Below, piece after piece: positions 1 through 7,964 of a stretch of DNA of 11,026 nt. The translations under genes and the position numbers were made by a program. How positions within the stretch are numbered: the first letter of the stretch is position 1; the number at the start of each line of letters is the position of its first letter. The notes below the pieces were generated by a model that did not search any database, was not told the DNA's origin, and worked only from the letters and a program-made list of their open reading frames with translations. The stretch is from JBIOJM01 sp044450785 (GTDB lineage: Bacteria > Planctomycetota > Planctomycetia > Isosphaerales > Isosphaeraceae). The stretch is from assembly GCA_044450785.1 (NCBI GenBank), contig JBIOJM010000341.1, forward strand, positions 1 to 11,026, in the 5' to 3' direction.

Positions 1-46
1 CTGTGCGTCGTGCCAGGCCGGAGCAGGGTAACCAAGACGTCCCAAC

Positions 47-76
47 TTAACAATAGGACATGCACTTATCTATAAT
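47..76 (+). promoter_or_regulatory. Sigma70-like promoter upstream of the VOC gene
   Basis: TTAACA at 47-52 (five of six bases of the -35 consensus) is followed after 18 bases by a perfect TATAAT at 71-76. The surrounding 45 bases are AT-rich in an otherwise GC-rich window. A start near 83 would give a leader of about 160 bases before the GTG at 247. The motif match is seen directly; use as a promoter is inferred. Confidence 0.42.
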
Positions 77-246
77 CCCCATAGCCTCCAAAATAACGAA
101 AAGATGTGTGTAACGACGAGGGCAACGCCCTGGGAACAGACCGCAGACTCGTGCGGCGCGGGCCGGCTTCTGGTAGACTTTTGCCCACCGACGACGTCCG
201 GGCGGTCCGGCGTCGCCGGCTCAGCTCTTTTCGAGGGAGAAAGGCC

Positions 247-609
247 GTGGCCAATCAAGTTGTGTGGGTCGATATTCCGGTGTTGGACCTCGATCGGGCG
301 ATCGGCTTCTACTCCGCCGTGCTGGGGAGTCCGGTCCAGAAGCAAGAGTATCCGGGGATGACGATCGGGCTCCTGCCCGGTTTCGAGAGCGACGTCAGCG
401 GCTGCCTGTTCACGAAGGACGACGAGCGGCCGTCCGACCGCGGTCTGCTCATCTACCTGAACGCGCAGGGGCGCCTCGACGAGGCCGTCGCCGCGGTCGA
501 ACCGAACGGCGGCAAGGTCATCCAGCCCAAGCACCAGATCGGCCCGCACGGCTTCCGAGCCGTCATTCTCGATAGCGAAGGCAACCGGGTGGCGCTGCAT
601 TCAAGGTGA
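247..609 (+). CDS. VOC-family (glyoxalase/bleomycin-resistance fold) protein
   Basis: This is a 120-residue cytoplasmic protein of the vicinal-oxygen-chelate superfamily. The N-terminal strand and helix (residues 5-27, VVWVDIPVLDLDRAIGFY, then LG) and the end HGFRAVILDSEGNRVALHS are the usual start and finish of the paired beta-alpha-beta-beta-beta fold. The length is normal for single-domain members. The family includes lyases, dioxygenases and drug-binding resistance proteins; the substrate cannot be read from the sequence. E111 in DSEGN sits where many members have the last metal ligand, but a full metal site is not evident. I chose the GTG at 247 because GAGGGA at 233-238 is well spaced before it and homology-like sequence begins there; the open frame back to 106 is Arg-rich and unlike the family. 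The next gene starts 228 bases downstream on the same strand. Confidence 0.85.
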   Translation: MANQVVWVDIPVLDLDRAIGFYSAVLGSPVQKQEYPGMTIGLLPGFESDVSGCLFTKDDERPSDRGLLIYLNAQGRLDEAVAAVEPNGGKVIQPKHQIGPHGFRAVILDSEGNRVALHSR

Positions 610-837
610 GGCCCTCCGATGATTGCCGGGCGACCCGGATGCGGCATGGTTCGACTCGGCTCTCCGACTGCGGCGGCGGCCACTCTTCGACCCGCGAACC
701 AGCCCTGGAGAAGTTGTGTCCGTGTATCGAGGGTCGCCGCACATTAAGATTGACGGCTCACCAGTCCGCATTGCGGGCTATCTCGACCGTGGGCTGAACG
801 GTCCCGCGGCTCGCGATCACCTGCCGAGGGAGGCGTG

Positions 838-2301
838 ATGAGTCGAAGCGGGGTCGTGGACGAAGTTGCCGAACGGACCGGCGCCCGGCCTGAGGCCGTT
901 GCCGCGATTCGGCCCGATGACTCGCAACGACTCGGGGGCAGCCGGGAGCTGCTCACGCTCGCGCTCCCGCTGATTGTCAGCCAGGGCTTCATGACCGTGC
1001 AGGTGTTCGTGGATACCATCCTGCTCTCCTGGCACGACCCGCGGGAGATGGCCGCGTCGTTTCCGGCGGTCATGTGGTTCTGGCTGCTGTTCGGGCTGCT
1101 GCAGGTGACCGCCGGGTATGTCTCCACATTCGTCGCGCAGTACACGGGGGCCGGCCGCCCTGAGCGGGTCGGTCCGGCCGTCTGGCAAGGCATTCATTTC
1201 GCCGTGCTGGCCGGGCTCCTGTTCCTGCTCATGGTCCCGGGGGCGCAATACCTGATCGCGGTCGGTGGGCACACTCCGGCCCTGCAGGCGCTCGAGGTGG
1301 TTTACCTGCGATGCCTGTGCTTCGCGGCCCTGCCGATGCTGGTCATGGCCGCGGTCAACGGGTTCTTTTCCGGACGCGGGCAGACCTGGATCGTGCTCAT
1401 GATCGAGGCCGCGGGAACATCGGTGAACGTCGCCCTGGCTCTGGTCCTGATCTTCGGCCGGGCCGGTTTTCCGGAGCTGGGGATCGCCGGTGCCGGGTGG
1501 GCGACCGTGGCTGGGGCCTGGGCGTCCGCGCTGGTTGCGATCGGGCTGCTGCTCCTGCCGGAGTACCGTGAGGAATTCCACACACTGAACGGGTGGCGGC
1601 TGGAGCGAGAGCTGTTCGGCCGGCTGATGAAGTATGGCGGTCCGGCCGGGGCGCAGGTGTTCCTCGACGTGCTGGTGTTCAACCTGTTCGTCCAGCTCGT
1701 CGGCCGCCTGGGGGAAGCCGCGACCGGGGCCACCACCCTGACCATCCGGCTGAACATGGTGGCGTTCCTGCCGATGATGGGGCTGGGGCAGGCCGTCTCG
1801 ATCCTGGTCGGCCAGCGGCTCGGAGCAAACCGCCCCGACCTGGCCGAGCGATCGGCCTACACCGGCCTCAGGTGGGTGTTCGGGTATATGTGCGGCGTTG
1901 CCGCCGTTTACCTGCTCATCCCAGGGGTGCTCGTCGGGGCGTTCCGGGGAGACCGGGACCCGGAAAGTTTCGCGGCGGTGGCCGCGATCGTCCCGACGCT
2001 GCTTGCGTACGTCGCCGTCTATTCGCTGGCGGACTCGGTGAACGTGACGTTCTCCTTCGCCTTGCGGGGGGCCGGTGACACCCGGTTCGTATCCCTGCTC
2101 ACGTTCGCGCTCGCCTGGCCGATCATGGTGGTGCCGACGTTCGTGGTGGTCCGCGCCGGGGGCAGCATTTACGCGGCGTGGGTGTTCGCGACGGCATACA
2201 TCCTCGCCATGGCCATCTGCTTCTACCTGCGGTTCCGGACCGGGAGGTGGAAGAACATGCGGGTGATCGAGGCGGCTCCGGCCGCGGGTCCCGAGGAATA
2301 G
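838..2301 (+). CDS. MATE-family multidrug/toxin efflux transporter
   Basis: This is a 487-residue inner-membrane protein of the multidrug and toxic compound extrusion family, which exports cationic or otherwise toxic molecules using a Na+ or H+ gradient. About twelve hydrophobic segments form two pseudo-repeated halves. The first begins near residue 37 (LLTLALPLIVSQGFM) and the second near residue 263 (LMKYGGPAGAQVFLDVLV). The motif GLGQAVSILVGQRLGA at about 315-330 and ALRGAGDTR near 408 are typical of the family. Length is full. The first 30 residues are a polar cytosolic tail. ATG 838 was preferred over the adjacent GTG 835 because it is spaced better from the GAGGGAGG ribosome binding site at 826-833. 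The following gene converges on it with a 42-base gap. Substrate and coupling ion are unknown. Confidence 0.94.
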   Translation: MSRSGVVDEVAERTGARPEAVAAIRPDDSQRLGGSRELLTLALPLIVSQGFMTVQVFVDTILLSWHDPREMAASFPAVMWFWLLFGLLQVTAGYVSTFVAQYTGAGRPERVGPAVWQGIHFAVLAGLLFLLMVPGAQYLIAVGGHTPALQALEVVYLRCLCFAALPMLVMAAVNGFFSGRGQTWIVLMIEAAGTSVNVALALVLIFGRAGFPELGIAGAGWATVAGAWASALVAIGLLLLPEYREEFHTLNGWRLERELFGRLMKYGGPAGAQVFLDVLVFNLFVQLVGRLGEAATGATTLTIRLNMVAFLPMMGLGQAVSILVGQRLGANRPDLAERSAYTGLRWVFGYMCGVAAVYLLIPGVLVGAFRGDRDPESFAAVAAIVPTLLAYVAVYSLADSVNVTFSFALRGAGDTRFVSLLTFALAWPIMVVPTFVVVRAGGSIYAAWVFATAYILAMAICFYLRFRTGRWKNMRVIEAAPAAGPEE

Positions 2302-2343
2302 GAAGGGAAAAGGGGAAAACTCGGTCATCAGGTTCGCCGTGGG

Positions 2344-4698
2344 TCATCGAACGGTAATTGAACTTATCCCCTTTTCGGTGGATCGGGAGGCGGCGCGACG
2401 AATGGCGGCTTCGAGCCGGCCCAGGTCGACCGGCTTGATCAGGTGGTCGAAGAACCCGGCCTCGCGGCTTTGACGCAGGTCCTCTTCGGCGCCGAAGCCG
2501 CTCACGGCGATGCCGAGCATGTTCCCGCTGGCGCTCAGCTCGCGCATCAGGAACAGCCCGTCCCCGTCGGGCAGCTCGATATCGGAGAGCAGGAGGTCAA
2601 ACGGGACCTTGGCCTCGACCACCGCGGCGCGGGCGGTGGCGACGCGGTCGGCCGTGACGACATCGTGGCCGCGCTGGCGGAGAACGGTCGCGAGGAACCG
2701 GAGGGTGTCCTTGTTGTCTTCGACCAGAAGGATCCGCAGGTCGGACCGGCGCAGGGGCGCTGATGGCGAGGTAGGCGGCGCGGTGCCAGACCCGGCGCCG
2801 GCAGGAAGAGCCGGGGCGGAAACGGTCGTCAGCTCCAGGCGGAAGGTTGAGCCTAGCCCGCTCCCTCGGCTCGACGCCGTGAGCCGTCCGCCGAGTGCCT
2901 CGGCGATCGAGCGGCCGATCGCCAGGCCCAGCCCGAGTCCACCGGACCTGCCCCGGACGTCGTCGTGGCCCCGCTCGAACGCCTCGAAGATCCGCGGTAG
3001 GACCTCAGGGTCGATGCCGATACCGGTGTCCTCGAAGTCGACGACGAGGCGATGGGGGTGACCTTGGGCAGTGCTCGAACTTTCGGGCGGGTTGGTGGTA
3101 CGGATGGTGAGCCTGCCCCCGGGTGGGGTAAACTTGGCGGCGTTGCGGATCAGGTTCCAGACGATCTGCATCACGCGCGCGTGGTCGGCGGTCACGTGGT
3201 GGTGCGCGGCGTCCAGCTCGGTCACGACGTCCAGCCCGGCGACGCGTGTCTCGTCGCGACAGATCTCGATCGCGCGCCGGATCGGCTCGTGGATGTCGAT
3301 CATCTCGAGGTCGAGCCGAAGCTCACCGCGGCTGAACCGCGAGAGGTCGAGCAGGTCGTCGATCAGTCGCGCCTCGAGCTCGATGTTCCGGTGGATCATC
3401 TCCAGGATCGGAAGGACGGCCAAGCCGGGGTTTGACTCCAGCATGGACGAGACGGCGATCAGCACCGGGGTCAGAGGGGTCCGGAGCTCGTGGCTGAGCA
3501 CGGCGAGGAACCGGTCCTTGGCCTGGCAGGCCGCCTCGGCCAGCTCCTTGGCATCGCGCAGGTCCTCCTCCGTCCGCTTGCGATCCGTGATGTCCTCGAC
3601 AATGAACGAGCAGAGCGCGCGTCCCGATCCGGAGGTCCCCATCGGCGACAGCGTTGCGGCGACCCACTTCGGGCTTGTGGGACAGACGGCCTGATACTCG
3701 AAGCGGATCGGCCGGCCAGTCGCCCGACACTGGCGGAACCGCTCGATCCACACCGCCATCATCTCGGGCGGCGCTCGCAGTTCCTTGGCGGTCCTCCCTT
3801 CCAGCTTGCCCGGGGTGAGCCCGAAGAACGTGTCCGTCAGCGCGTTGGCGGAGATGAATCGAGTGTCGTCCTCAGTCTGCTCGATGACACCCATGGCCAT
3901 CACAGAGGACTCGTAGAAGCTTCGGAGCACGGACTCCTTCTCGCGGAGCGCCACTTCGGCACGCCGCAGGTCGGTGACGTCCGTGACCATCAAGAGAGAT
4001 CCGCCGGTCATGCCCTCTTTCGAGGGCAGGGGGCCTCCTGGAACCTCGTCCGGCCCGATCGGCCGCGTGGTGACGACCGCGTTCCGGACCGCGCCGTCGC
4101 TACCAAGAAGTCGAACCTCCTGACAGGTGGGGGCGCCGGTCGCGACGTCTGACCAGGTCGGCGGCGCGTCCTCGTCGCCGGCAAGGAACTCACTCAGTTG
4201 GCGGCCGATGAGCTCGCCGGGTGGCGCGCCGAGCATCTCGCCCAGGCGGGGGTTGGCGTAGGTCGTCCGGCCGTCGAGGTCGAACGCCCAGATGCCCTCG
4301 CCGGCGGTCTCGACCAGGCGCCGGTAGCGGCCCTCGCTACGGCGATATTCCTGGTCCTTCAACTCGGCCCGGTGGCGGGCGGCGTGCAGCCCCTTGAACA
4401 GCACGGTGATCAAGAGCCCGAGAGACCCGAACCGGACCAGCCGTGTCAGCAAGCTCCCCAGATCCGCCGGAGCGTCATTCGCCGCGACGATCGCGAGGAG
4501 CCCCAGCCCGGTCGCGAACAGGCCGGGTCCGAGCCCGCCGATCCAGGCCGAGGCCATCACCACGACGACGAGCAAGAGCCGCACCGGCGGCGAGTCGCCG
4601 ATCAGCGGAGCCAGCCACCAATGAGAAAGGCCCGCCAGTACGACTCCCGCCGCGGCGATGCCATAGCTCAGCACGAGGCGGTGGATCGTTACTGCCAT
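2344..4698 (-). CDS. Membrane-anchored PAS-PAS hybrid sensor histidine kinase with receiver domain
   Basis: This 784-residue two-component sensor has four hydrophobic segments at about 11-31, 40-55, 58-73 and 87-103, an arrangement like the DUF4118 anchor. PAS domains follow at about 121-245 and 257-375, each ending in a D-x-T-D-type exit motif. The HisKA domain has phospho-acceptor H403 in SHELRTP. The ATPase domain (505-625) has N-box N515/N519, D557 in DTGIG and the glycine loop GLGLGLAI. A Pro/Ala/Ser linker (626-650) leads to a receiver domain (653-768) with E660/D661, phospho-acceptor D706, S733 and K755. All catalytic residues are present. There is no HPt or DNA-binding domain, so an external phosphotransfer partner is expected. 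Start: ATG 4698 follows GGAGGAG, and the membrane anchor begins there; the open frame upstream to 5319 has no recognisable domain. The signal sensed is unknown; no response-regulator gene is adjacent. Confidence 0.93.
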   Translation of the reverse strand: MAVTIHRLVLSYGIAAAGVVLAGLSHWWLAPLIGDSPPVRLLLVVVVMASAWIGGLGPGLFATGLGLLAIVAANDAPADLGSLLTRLVRFGSLGLLITVLFKGLHAARHRAELKDQEYRRSEGRYRRLVETAGEGIWAFDLDGRTTYANPRLGEMLGAPPGELIGRQLSEFLAGDEDAPPTWSDVATGAPTCQEVRLLGSDGAVRNAVVTTRPIGPDEVPGGPLPSKEGMTGGSLLMVTDVTDLRRAEVALREKESVLRSFYESSVMAMGVIEQTEDDTRFISANALTDTFFGLTPGKLEGRTAKELRAPPEMMAVWIERFRQCRATGRPIRFEYQAVCPTSPKWVAATLSPMGTSGSGRALCSFIVEDITDRKRTEEDLRDAKELAEAACQAKDRFLAVLSHELRTPLTPVLIAVSSMLESNPGLAVLPILEMIHRNIELEARLIDDLLDLSRFSRGELRLDLEMIDIHEPIRRAIEICRDETRVAGLDVVTELDAAHHHVTADHARVMQIVWNLIRNAAKFTPPGGRLTIRTTNPPESSSTAQGHPHRLVVDFEDTGIGIDPEVLPRIFEAFERGHDDVRGRSGGLGLGLAIGRSIAEALGGRLTASSRGSGLGSTFRLELTTVSAPALPAGAGSGTAPPTSPSAPLRRSDLRILLVEDNKDTLRFLATVLRQRGHDVVTADRVATARAAVVEAKVPFDLLLSDIELPDGDGLFLMRELSASGNMLGIAVSGFGAEEDLRQSREAGFFDHLIKPVDLGRLEAAIRRAASRSTEKGISSITVR

Positions 4699-5208
4699 GC
4701 TCTTCTCCTCCGCCGCGCATCGTGAATCCCTCCCGGTCACGCGGCGTTTCATTCCCGTCTCATCCACTCCAGGAAGGGATGCTTCCATGTTACCAACGGC
4801 TTCGCCGGGCTCCAACCCTGGGTCCCTCGAGAGACGTTCAGGACGGAGTCTGGGTGCCCAAGCCAAAAGAGGCCGATCGGCGGCTCCGGCCCAGCACATA
4901 TGCACCGGGCCGAGTCGACGACCGCTTGTCGCTGCGCGACCCGGACGCATCGTGCCTTCGGGTCTGCGATCGAGCTGGGTTGACTGACGCGGAGCTTGAC
5001 GGCAAGTCCTTTTGCCGCCGCCGCGATTCGGCCGATGATCCGTCGCCAAGCTCGTGGTGGGCTCATTCCTCATGCATAGCAGGCGATGCTTGGCCGAGCA
5101 ACCTACCTCAGCGTCTGCGAAGTCCGTGAATGCCGGCGGCCCGACCCGAACTCCCTGCTCTGACGAAGGCCAAAGGGCTCCTGACCCCTTCTTCGTTCTC
5201 GTGACGCG

Positions 5209-5228
5209 GTGTTGCATTCTCGCAACAC
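5209..5228. promoter_or_regulatory. Perfect 7-bp inverted repeat upstream of the PEP-CTERM gene
   Basis: GTGTTGC at 5209-5215 and GCAACAC at 5222-5228 are exact complements around the 6-base loop ATTCTC. The element lies about 140 bases before the ATG at 5367. There is no T-tract, so it is not an intrinsic terminator. It could be a two-half-site operator or an RNA hairpin; which one is not decidable from sequence. Confidence 0.35.
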
Positions 5229-5262
5229 GTCGCAGAATCCTGAGCCCGCCTCTATGCGCGAG

Positions 5263-5281
5263 CATGCCGGCATGGGATAAT
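5263..5281 (+). promoter_or_regulatory. 12-bp palindrome next to a -10-like hexamer
   Basis: CATGCCGGCATG at 5263-5274 is a perfect 12-base palindrome. It is followed directly by GGATAAT, containing the -10-like hexamer GATAAT at 5276-5281. No convincing -35 hexamer is present 17 bases upstream. A palindrome touching a -10 element is a common operator arrangement, so this may be the promoter/operator of the PEP-CTERM gene 85 bases downstream. The role is inferred. Confidence 0.3.
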
Positions 5282-5366
5282 CGGGTGGGAGATGATAGGC
5301 CGTATACCGAAGCCAACACACACGGCCTCGATTAGGGAGGATCGGGTCAAGTCAGGATGCGGAGAC

Positions 5367-6161
5367 ATGGGTGCCCGGACGATCGTGTTGAGTCTAGCAG
5401 CGGTTTGTTGCTCGTGCGTGTATGGGGCAAAGGCACGCGCTGGTCAGATTACGGCAGTGGATTCGTCCTTTTCAATCACCGCCGCGGCCCAAACTGGAAC
5501 GAGTCCTCTCGTGACGGATATGGACTCGCAGTCTCAAGGCTCGACCATCAACTCCTTCAGCGTCACCGCGTCCGCACTGGCGACCTACCCTCCCAACCAG
5601 AGCATTCTCGCCACGGCTGCCGGGTCGGCGACGTGGACCGACGCGTCCCAGGGCCAGGTCACATTCACGAACGTAGGCTGGACGTCAGTCAATGCCAACG
5701 GTTCCGCTGATCTCTCCGGCGACACGGGGTGGAAGTACTCATTCATTTCCAACGTGACGGGCTTCTTCGTGGTCGATTACACGGTCACGGCCCAGGGCAC
5801 ATCCTCGAATAACCCTCCCTTGTTCGGCCTCAACGGATTCTTCATCTACGGGGGGCCGGGACAATCGTCGCTGGGAAATGTGTTCGATACCACGGGGCTG
5901 AACGCGTCCGGATACTTCGCGCTGGCGATCGCCCCCGCCAGTTCATACTGGGTGCAGATTCAAGATTCCGCCAACATCTTTGGTGCACTGGGAACAAGTA
6001 ACGCAGACATGAATGGAACTTTCAATTTCGGCTTCCAGACCGAATCAGGCAGCAACGGTGGCCCGAGCGTCCCCGAACCCTCGTCATGGATCATGATGAT
6101 GATCGGGCTGGGTTTCGCCGGCTATGCAATCGCGCGACGACGTGTCCGTTCGGCGCATTGA
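5367..6161 (+). CDS. Exported protein with PEP-CTERM sorting signal
   Basis: This is a 264-residue exported protein. A Sec signal peptide occupies residues 1-25, with likely cleavage after AKARA. The mature part is rich in Ser, Thr, Asn and Gly, poor in charged residues and probably beta-structured; no catalytic domain was recognised. The C-terminus is a complete PEP-CTERM signal: VPEPSSW at 235-241, a hydrophobic helix (242-256), then RRR at 257-259. In the family this tail is recognised by an exosortase, which cleaves or anchors the protein at the cell surface, often with exopolysaccharide export. ATG 5367 was chosen because it puts the signal peptide at the N-terminus; an upstream in-frame ATG at 5292 would bury it behind 25 polar residues. 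GGAG at 5361-5364 is close to the start. The kinase gene is divergent; no exosortase gene is in the window. Confidence 0.9.
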   Translation: MGARTIVLSLAAVCCSCVYGAKARAGQITAVDSSFSITAAAQTGTSPLVTDMDSQSQGSTINSFSVTASALATYPPNQSILATAAGSATWTDASQGQVTFTNVGWTSVNANGSADLSGDTGWKYSFISNVTGFFVVDYTVTAQGTSSNNPPLFGLNGFFIYGGPGQSSLGNVFDTTGLNASGYFALAIAPASSYWVQIQDSANIFGALGTSNADMNGTFNFGFQTESGSNGGPSVPEPSSWIMMMIGLGFAGYAIARRRVRSAH

Positions 6162-6197
6162 TTCACGAGGGATGTGATCCAGAAACAGCCACTTCGA

Positions 6198-6216
6198 GGG
6201 ATCGCCGGAGGATCCC
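6198..6216 (+). other. Stem-loop 36 bases after the PEP-CTERM stop codon
   Basis: GGGATC at 6198-6203 and GATCCC at 6211-6216 form a perfect 6-bp stem around the loop GCCGGAG. No run of T follows, so it does not fit an intrinsic terminator. It may protect the 3' end of the PEP-CTERM mRNA or be chance. Confidence 0.3.
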
Positions 6217-6286
6217 CCGGTCTGCCGCCGCCGACCCGCTGTCCGCGCTGGAGAAGGTCTGGGCCGACCCCTTTTGGGCGGAGCCG

Positions 6287-6559
6287 GTGCGGACCGGCAC
6301 ACGCAATATCTGGTTCACCGAAGCTCAGGACCCCGGCAAGGTCGGCTTCGTGGACCCTGTTACAAACGACAGCACCGACTTCTCGACGCCCACGGCCAAT
6401 TCTCATCCCGGGGGCATCGCCAAGTCGAATGGGGGCGCCTTATGGTTCACCGAGGGCGCGGTCAACCAGATCGGGGCGATCGATCCGACAACGCATGCCT
6501 TCACGGAAATCGCGCTCCCCGCGAACCCGAACGACCGCAACGGGCTCCGTGGCGCCCGC
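6287..6559 (+). pseudogene. Fragment of a streptogramin-lyase-like (Vgb family) beta-propeller gene
   Basis: About 90 codons read as two blades of the virginiamycin-B-lyase (Vgb)-like seven-bladed propeller. The repeated pattern is NIWFTEA...GKVGFVDP, a TPTANSHPGGIA connector, then GGALWFTEGAVNQIGAIDP and a closing FTEIALP. Full-length proteins are roughly 300 residues with up to seven such units, so most of the gene is missing. There is no start codon or signal peptide just upstream that gives a sensible N-terminus. After about 6559 the frame runs into unrelated AT-rich sequence (LKKRYVSLKN). I read it as a remnant truncated on both sides. Family recognition is good; the exact borders are approximate. 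Confidence 0.7.
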
Positions 6560-6680
6560 TTAAAAAAACGTTATGTAAGCCTGAAAAACGCAATTTGCGG
6601 GTCGGACTGGCCGATAATTGGGATGCGATACCTGTTCGTCCGACCGAAAAGCGATCTGTTGATCGGGAGCGTCAAACGCG

Positions 6681-7964
6681 ATGATGCCGGCCTCGAGCAT
6701 GATGAATCATGCCAGCACTGACCAAGGACCTGACGCCGAGAGCGCGGACGACACACTTTTGCGAGTGGCCTCGACCGCGCGTTATTTTCGCTCGACGGAC
6801 GGCCGCTTGCACGCTCGGGTGCCGGTGGAAGACCGGCACGAGACATACGGGCTGAACTCGCTGGAGTTCCGCGACTGGTTGATCGAGAGATACCGGGCCG
6901 ACCGGAGCGATCTTCCGCCGGCGAATGCGGTCGCTCGCGTTGTCAGGGCGGTTGCGGCCCGCGCGAGATTCGATAGTGGTACTCCGTTGGTTCATGTGCG
7001 AGTGGGCCGCGACGGCGACGGCGGCGGGCCGGACTTTTACATCGACCTCGGCGGCCCCGGCGGTCAGGCGGTCAAGATCAGTGCCCGGGAATGGTCGGTC
7101 GTGGATCGACCGCCTGTGCACTTTCGGCGGCCCGCGGGGCTGTTACCGTTGCCCATTCCCACCCGCGACGGCTCGATCGAGCTTCTGCGACGCTACGTCA
7201 ACCTGGGCGAGCCGGATTTTCGACTCTTGACCGGCTGGATGGCCGCTGCTCTCCTTCCCGATGGTCCCTATCCCGTGCTCGTGGTTCATGGCGAGCACGG
7301 CTCGGCCAAGAGCACGCTGGCGAAGGTCGCCCAGTTACTGATCGACCCCCAGGCTGCGCCGGTCCTGGCGGGGCCGTGCAGCACGCGTGACCTGGTTGTC
7401 TCCGCCGCCAACGGATGGCTGATGGTTTATGACAACTTGAGCGTGATTCCAACCTGGCTTTCCGATGGCCTGTGCCGGCTGGCCACCGGCGGGGGCTTCG
7501 CGGGCCGCGCTCTCTGGTCGAACGATCAACGCAACGTCATCCACGCTCAACGGCCTGTGATCTTGAATGGGGAGGCAGTTGGGCGCGGGCTCGGCTGGCC
7601 CGAAGGTACGTTTCTCAGCGCCTACAGCGATAACCGCCAGGCGGCGACGGTGACGTCGCTCGAAGATTCCGCTGTCGCTGCCGCCCTGCTGAACCTCGCC
7701 GCATGGGACGGGCTTGAGAACTGGACGTTGTGCGCCAGCGAGATGCTCAGACAACTCGCCGCGGACGTCGACCCGAGAGTCAGAGCATCGGTCCGCTGGC
7801 CGAAGACCACTCGGTCGTTCGCCGACGAGCTTCGCCGGATCGCTCCTCAGCTCCGCACGCGCGGGATATCCGTCACGTTCACCAGGACCGCCGAAAATCG
7901 CCTGATTACCATCAATGCCGACAAGGATTTCGATCATTCCAGGAGCCCGCATTCCAATGAATGA
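6681..7964 (+). CDS. P-loop ATPase resembling mobile-element primase/helicase-like proteins
   Basis: This 427-residue cytoplasmic protein has a Walker A at 204-212 (GEHGSAKST; K210) and a probable Walker B at 246-251 (WLMVYDN; D251). Beyond these come LCRLATGGGFAGRALWSNDQ and QRPVILNG (near 264-297), a layout I recall from large ATP-binding proteins of actinobacterial and planctomycetal mobile elements, related to primase-associated superfamily-3-like helicases. The C-terminal part (about 372-412, WPKTTRSFADELRRIAP onward) fits their conserved terminal domain. Compared with that family as I remember it, the N-terminal primase-like region is absent. ILNG also runs straight into GLGWPEGTFLSAY, suggesting loss of an internal segment, so activity is doubtful. 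ATG 6681 has GGGAG 11 bases upstream. The stop overlaps the next gene's start (ATGAATGA), implying coupled translation. Family assignment is from memory, not a search. Confidence 0.75.
   Translation: MMPASSMMNHASTDQGPDAESADDTLLRVASTARYFRSTDGRLHARVPVEDRHETYGLNSLEFRDWLIERYRADRSDLPPANAVARVVRAVAARARFDSGTPLVHVRVGRDGDGGGPDFYIDLGGPGGQAVKISAREWSVVDRPPVHFRRPAGLLPLPIPTRDGSIELLRRYVNLGEPDFRLLTGWMAAALLPDGPYPVLVVHGEHGSAKSTLAKVAQLLIDPQAAPVLAGPCSTRDLVVSAANGWLMVYDNLSVIPTWLSDGLCRLATGGGFAGRALWSNDQRNVIHAQRPVILNGEAVGRGLGWPEGTFLSAYSDNRQAATVTSLEDSAVAAALLNLAAWDGLENWTLCASEMLRQLAADVDPRVRASVRWPKTTRSFADELRRIAPQLRTRGISVTFTRTAENRLITINADKDFDHSRSPHSNE

Larger units (their letters stand above)
4699..5366. other. 668-bp gene-free region between divergent genes
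   Basis: The gap separates the kinase (minus) from the PEP-CTERM gene (plus) and should hold both promoters. Several open frames exist, but they are Arg/Pro-rich with no domain or convincing start. No tRNA or riboswitch was recognised. The stretch near 4791-4880 (CGGCTTCGCCG, then CCAACCCTGGG) resembles an interspersed non-coding sequence I recall from planctomycete genomes. A small stem CGGCAA/TTGCCG lies at 5000-5017. The clearest structures are listed separately at 5209-5228 and 5263-5274. Confidence 0.6.

Noticed and set aside
106..246. N-terminal extension of the VOC protein from ATG 106
   Set aside because: The extra 47 residues are Arg-rich and unlike the family, and the GTG at 247 has a proper ribosome binding site.
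623..838. 71-codon plus-strand frame between the VOC and MATE genes
   Set aside because: TTG start with no ribosome binding site, no recognisable domain, and an end that merely overlaps the MATE start.
817..2328. 503-codon minus-strand frame opposite the MATE gene
   Set aside because: It is a shadow of a clear membrane transporter. The product is His/Arg/Pro/Gln-rich without any fold.
2302..2343. Bidirectional terminator in the 42-base gap between the convergent MATE and kinase genes
   Set aside because: The gap is purine-rich (GGAAGGGAAAAGGGG) with no inverted repeat that could form a stem.
4699..5319. Open minus-strand frame extending the kinase by 207 residues upstream
   Set aside because: No domain, odd Arg/Pro-rich composition, and a strong ribosome binding site and membrane anchor exactly at ATG 4698. 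Lack of stops is expected in GC-rich DNA.
5292..5366. Earlier ATG for the PEP-CTERM gene
   Set aside because: It would place 25 polar residues in front of the signal peptide, and the G-rich stretch directly abuts the ATG with no spacing.
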